Made by a program: the position numbers and the translations under genes. A stretch of DNA of 45,528 nt, taken from contig NZ_JAHZAA010000011.1 of the NCBI RefSeq assembly GCF_019424165.1, positions 26,077 to 71,604 on the forward strand, given 5' to 3'. The stretch is from Desulfovibrio sp. (GTDB taxonomy: Bacteria > Desulfobacterota > Desulfovibrionia > Desulfovibrionales > Desulfovibrionaceae). The notes under the pieces are model-generated. The model saw only the letters and a list, made by a program, of their open reading frames with translations, made no database searches and was not told the DNA's origin. The number at the start of each line of letters is the position of its first letter. Position 1 is the first letter of the stretch. Positions 43,080 to 45,528 of the stretch are shown piece by piece.

Positions 43080-43501
43080 ATGCCAATCTCGTTTTCGCCC
43101 TCATTATCGCTTTTTCCATTCTTGAACTGGCTATTCTTGGCGGTGTGCTCTTTTTCTACCTGCGCCTGCGACGTTCGGAAACCATGCTCAACGCCCTGCA
43201 GGGCAATCAGGAAGCGCTGCTGGCCCGCATCGAAATGAACGCGCGGCTGGAGCGGGAAATTGTGGCAACCTTTGCCCAGCGTCAGGCCGAACTGCAAAAC
43301 CTGGACGCAAAACTTGAGGAGCGCGCACAGGAACTGCGCCGCCTGCTGGAACAGGCCGAAGGCATCAGCCGCTCGCCCCAGTTCCTGCGCGAAATCATCC
43401 TCAACGGCAGGCGCAAGGGTCTTTCAAGCCGCCAGATCGCCCGCAACGCAGGCCTGAGCGTGGACGAGGTTGATCTGATCCTGGCGCAGGAAACAGACTA
43501 A
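43076..43501 (+). CDS. membrane-anchored coiled-coil protein with C-terminal helix-turn-helix-like segment (141 aa)
   Basis: An N-terminal membrane helix (about 5-27) is followed by a charged coiled coil (about 32-95). A C-terminal segment (LREIILNGRRKGLSSRQIARNAGLSVDEVDLILAQ, about 103-137, cited by position) reads like a helix-turn-helix. This layout resembles DUF2802-type proteins encoded near chemotaxis and flagellar genes in other proteobacteria, but I could not test that. It is coupled to the preceding gene. The function is unknown. Confidence 0.72.
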   Translation: MNANLVFALIIAFSILELAILGGVLFFYLRLRRSETMLNALQGNQEALLARIEMNARLEREIVATFAQRQAELQNLDAKLEERAQELRRLLEQAEGISRSPQFLREIILNGRRKGLSSRQIARNAGLSVDEVDLILAQETD

Positions 43502-43761
43502 CAATCGCCGCTTGAAATGGCTGCTTGACGGCCAATCAAGTTCACCTTGCAAGCATTTTGCAAGGCCCTTGAAGAAACACGGCCTGACTGCCTCCCCCTC
43601 TGCCGCCCGCCGCGCAAGCAAGCCGGGTAAGAACAGCCGGAACACCGCAACCGGCAACGGTTCCGCATCCACACCCACACCTGGCATCGTGTTCAGAAAG
43701 CCGCTTCGCGCCTTTTGCCGTGGCGCAAAATGAGCGGCCTCAGACCAGGCACGCCACCTTC

Positions 43762-44616
43762 TCAGGAAGTCGCTTCGCCCTCCTCCCCTCCTTCACCCCA
43801 GATTCTGCGGCTTTTAAGCACCTTTTTGCGCACACCGGCCCAGGTTTCGCGCGTCAGGGCCGAGGTGTCCATGCGGTCCAGCATTTCGACGTACAAGGCC
43901 TGGGGAACGGCAAAGCTGAGTTCGTCAGCCTTCATGTATTTGCGGGCGGAAGGGTCAAAGCCACCGATCACCGCGCAGGGCTGCCCACGCCGTTCATACA
44001 CCAGCGGCCAGGCGATGATGTTGGTACAGCCCGCACCGAACGGTGAGACAACTCCGGTATGGCTGCCCACAGTATAGCAGGCCAGGTTGTGCAGCCCGGT
44101 AATGACCTCCGGCCGCGCGAAAAAGACCACCACCAGCGGCGGCTCCGCGGAGCTGAACTGCTCCAGCGGCTTGATTACGCAATATTTGCCCTCCTGCAGG
44201 GGCGGCGCACAATCTTCCATAAAAGCCACCATACTTTCGGGCGAAGGCAGATAATGCTCCCCTTCAATGGGCGTTCCCGGCATTCCGGTGGAGACGTAGC
44301 GAACGTTCATATCAAGATAGGGGGCGTACACGCCGGAATAGTACCCGCCCCCCATACAGCCGCATTCCTTGTGGCTTATCCACGCCGCCGTGCGCTTTTT
44401 ACGCGCCAGCCGTATATTGCCGATAATGCATGAAAAAGCGCCGAAAGCTTTTTGCCAGTCGATCTCTCCTGCGGTCTCACGCTCACGGCTGAAGATTTCT
44501 CCGGCTTTGGGGCCGAAGCCTTCCGGCTTTACATCCGTATAATACACTCCCATCGGGGCCTCGTTATGGCCCAGAAGGTCCAGCAATTTCCGCGTCTGCT
44601 TGACAAGTTCCTGCAT
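43762..44616 (-). CDS. DUF169 family protein
   Basis: This protein of 284 residues of unknown function has features of DUF169 proteins common in anaerobes and sulfate reducers. They include LLGHNEAPMGVYYTDVKPEG near the N-terminus, a cysteine-rich middle (SHKECGCMGGGYYSG), VVFFARPEVITGLHNLACY, and FGAGCTNIIAWPLVY near the C-terminus. Conserved Cys residues suggest a metal or cofactor site, which is an inference. GAGGAG seven bases before the ATG at 44616 sets the start. No signal peptide is present. Bases 43502-43761 next to it contain only a short hairpin (43545-43565). Confidence 0.82.
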   Translation of the reverse strand: MQELVKQTRKLLDLLGHNEAPMGVYYTDVKPEGFGPKAGEIFSRERETAGEIDWQKAFGAFSCIIGNIRLARKKRTAAWISHKECGCMGGGYYSGVYAPYLDMNVRYVSTGMPGTPIEGEHYLPSPESMVAFMEDCAPPLQEGKYCVIKPLEQFSSAEPPLVVVFFARPEVITGLHNLACYTVGSHTGVVSPFGAGCTNIIAWPLVYERRGQPCAVIGGFDPSARKYMKADELSFAVPQALYVEMLDRMDTSALTRETWAGVRKKVLKSRRIWGEGGEEGEATS

Positions 44617-45032
44617 TGCGCACTCCTCGGTCAGGGGTTCCGGCGGCCTTGCACCCGCCATGCGGCTCCCGGCACGCGTGGCTGTAAGGCACACACGGGT
44701 ATCCGGTTCAGTTCCGCATAACATCTTTTACGCCGGGAGGTAAGGCCTCGAAGCCGATCAGCGTGCCGTTGCACAAGGGGCGCAACATGTACGCATACAC
44801 AGGAAAAGGCGAAACATGTGGAAGAAGTGGACGAAACAGGAGCAAAAAGGCAGCACAAAGAAAAGCCCGGCGAAACGGTTCCGCTATGGAGCCGCCTTGC
44901 CAGGCCTGCAAATGCGGGCAGCGGGCAACGGCTTGTGCCGCCGCCCGCTGCCAAAGGCGTAAACTGCTGTCAAACGCCGGAACCGGTTTGTGCAACCATT
45001 GAGAATGGCTGCATTCTCAATGGCAATACACG
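44617..45032. other. spacer without recognisable gene
   Basis: Short overlapping frames on both strands have no ribosome site or family resemblance. Apart from the hairpin at 44997-45022 I see nothing here. It must contain the promoter of the DUF169 gene near its left end. Confidence 0.4.
44997..45022 (-). terminator. hairpin after the phenylacetate-CoA ligase-like gene
   Basis: CATTGAGAATG (44997-45007), loop GCTG, and CATTCTCAATG (45012-45022) form a perfect 11-bp stem, 10 bases after the minus-strand stop at 45033. There is no T-run, but the position suits termination or 3' end protection. Confidence 0.55.
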
Positions 45033-45528
45033 CTAGTCCCAGTGGCGCTTGTCTTCGATGGGCCGGATCTGCGGGGGCAGGCTGCCGGGAGCCAGCACAC
45101 GCAGTTCGGGGCGCAGTTTGATCTTTTCGCGGAACTGGTGCAGCAGTTCCTCTTCGCGCTTGAAGGCGCTTGTTTCCACAAAAAGGGTCATTTCATCGAT
45201 GCCGCCGGGGTTGGTGACCTCGATCTGCCAACGCTTGATTTCTTCAAAGCGGCTCATGACCTGCTCAACCTGATGCGGGTAGACAAACATGCCCATGATG
45301 CGGGCAGTTGTGTCCACGCGGCCCACAATGCTGCCCAGACGCGGGCTGGTACGGCCGCAGGCGCAGGGGCTGCGATCAATGTACGAAAGGTCGCCCGTAG
45401 CCAGACGGATGAGCGGATAGGTCTTGTTGAATGCCGTGACCACAATTTCGCCCACTTCGCCGTCCTTGAGCGGAATGCCCGTGTCAGGATGGCAAATTTC
45501 CACAAAGCAGCGGTTAGCCACATGCAGA
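45033..45528 (-). CDS. phenylacetate-CoA ligase-like adenylate-forming enzyme, C-terminal part (gene runs off the window)
   Basis: The last about 165 residues of a PaaK-type ligase are present. They include GEVGEIVVTAFNKTYPLIRLATGDLS with the conserved hinge region, CACGRTSPRLGSIVGRVD, and a C-terminal AMP-binding subdomain ending RPIEDKRHWD. Such enzymes activate aryl acids with ATP and CoA; in sulfate reducers they often sit beside indolepyruvate oxidoreductase genes, which would lie outside this window. The frame is open to base 45528, so the N-terminus lies outside the window; the GTG at 45521 is not the true start. Confidence 0.9.
   Translation of the reverse strand, partial: LHVANRCFVEICHPDTGIPLKDGEVGEIVVTAFNKTYPLIRLATGDLSYIDRSPCACGRTSPRLGSIVGRVDTTARIMGMFVYPHQVEQVMSRFEEIKRWQIEVTNPGGIDEMTLFVETSAFKREEELLHQFREKIKLRPELRVLAPGSLPPQIRPIEDKRHWD

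Noticed and set aside
44763..45036. Overlapping 72-79 codon plus-strand frames
   Set aside because: Two frames are open over the same GC-rich bases, neither has a ribosome site, and both are Lys/Arg/Cys-rich shadows.
1..45528. CRISPR array, tRNA or rRNA genes, insertion sequences, prophage structural genes
   Set aside because: No regularly spaced repeats, cloverleaf-like stretches, transposase motifs or phage genes were seen by eye; a tool-based scan could still find a small RNA.

Overview
The window looks like chromosome from a sulfate-reducing deltaproteobacterium of the Desulfovibrio group. This is inferred from the flhB-flhA-flhF-flhG-fliA-cheY-fliL order, the archaeal-type start of the shikimate pathway next to pheA-aroA-tyrA, a TerC-CBS-CorC protein, a bacterial PFK2/FBPase2-like protein, a CbiR-like protein and a long autotransporter. 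No database search was possible. Most genes are GC-rich. AT-rich islands at about 2.4-3.9, 19.2-19.6 and 34.0-34.9 kb look imported or fast-evolving.

Layout. 1-2.2 kb: a small orphan gene with a sigma-54 promoter, then tyrS behind a promoter-terminator leader. 2.5-3.9 kb: an AT-rich MarR regulator and metallo-beta-lactamase-fold pair with a perfect 19-bp dyad. 4.1-7.4 kb: a PFK2/FBPase2-like protein and a chemoreceptor. 7.8-11.5 kb (minus): a TerC-family membrane protein and rpsB-tsf. 11.8-16.8 kb (plus): an M16C peptidase, a CbiR-like TIM barrel and a DHH phosphoesterase. 17.1-19.2 kb (minus): an autotransporter cut by one in-frame TAG. 20.1-23.0 kb (minus): a GntR/FCD regulator, an NhaC-type antiporter and a decayed D-cysteine desulfhydrase gene that runs in frame into nhaC. 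23.1-28.9 kb (plus): the aromatic amino-acid operon. 29.0-30.7 kb (minus): an MFS transporter and a possible cysteine-rich small protein. 30.7-43.5 kb (plus): the flagellar regulatory and export cluster, opened between flhA and flhF by about 4.4 kb carrying two XRE regulators, a chemoreceptor and a pseudo-receiver/HD-GYP protein. 43.7-45.5 kb (minus): a DUF169 protein and the 3' part of a phenylacetate-CoA ligase-like gene.

The strongest regulatory find precedes the aromatic operon. It is a 34-codon leader peptide with nine Phe/Tyr/Trp codons in a 14-codon stretch, followed by an intrinsic terminator whose 5' arm can pair for 11 bp with a segment inside the leader gene. This is the layout of ribosome-mediated attenuation, here controlling 2-amino-3,7-dideoxy-D-threo-hept-6-ulosonate synthase, 3-dehydroquinate synthase II, chorismate mutase/prephenate dehydratase, EPSP synthase and prephenate dehydrogenase. 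Other notable items are two XRE regulators with near-identical palindromic operators, sigma-54 sites before flhF and the first gene, and the two broken genes.
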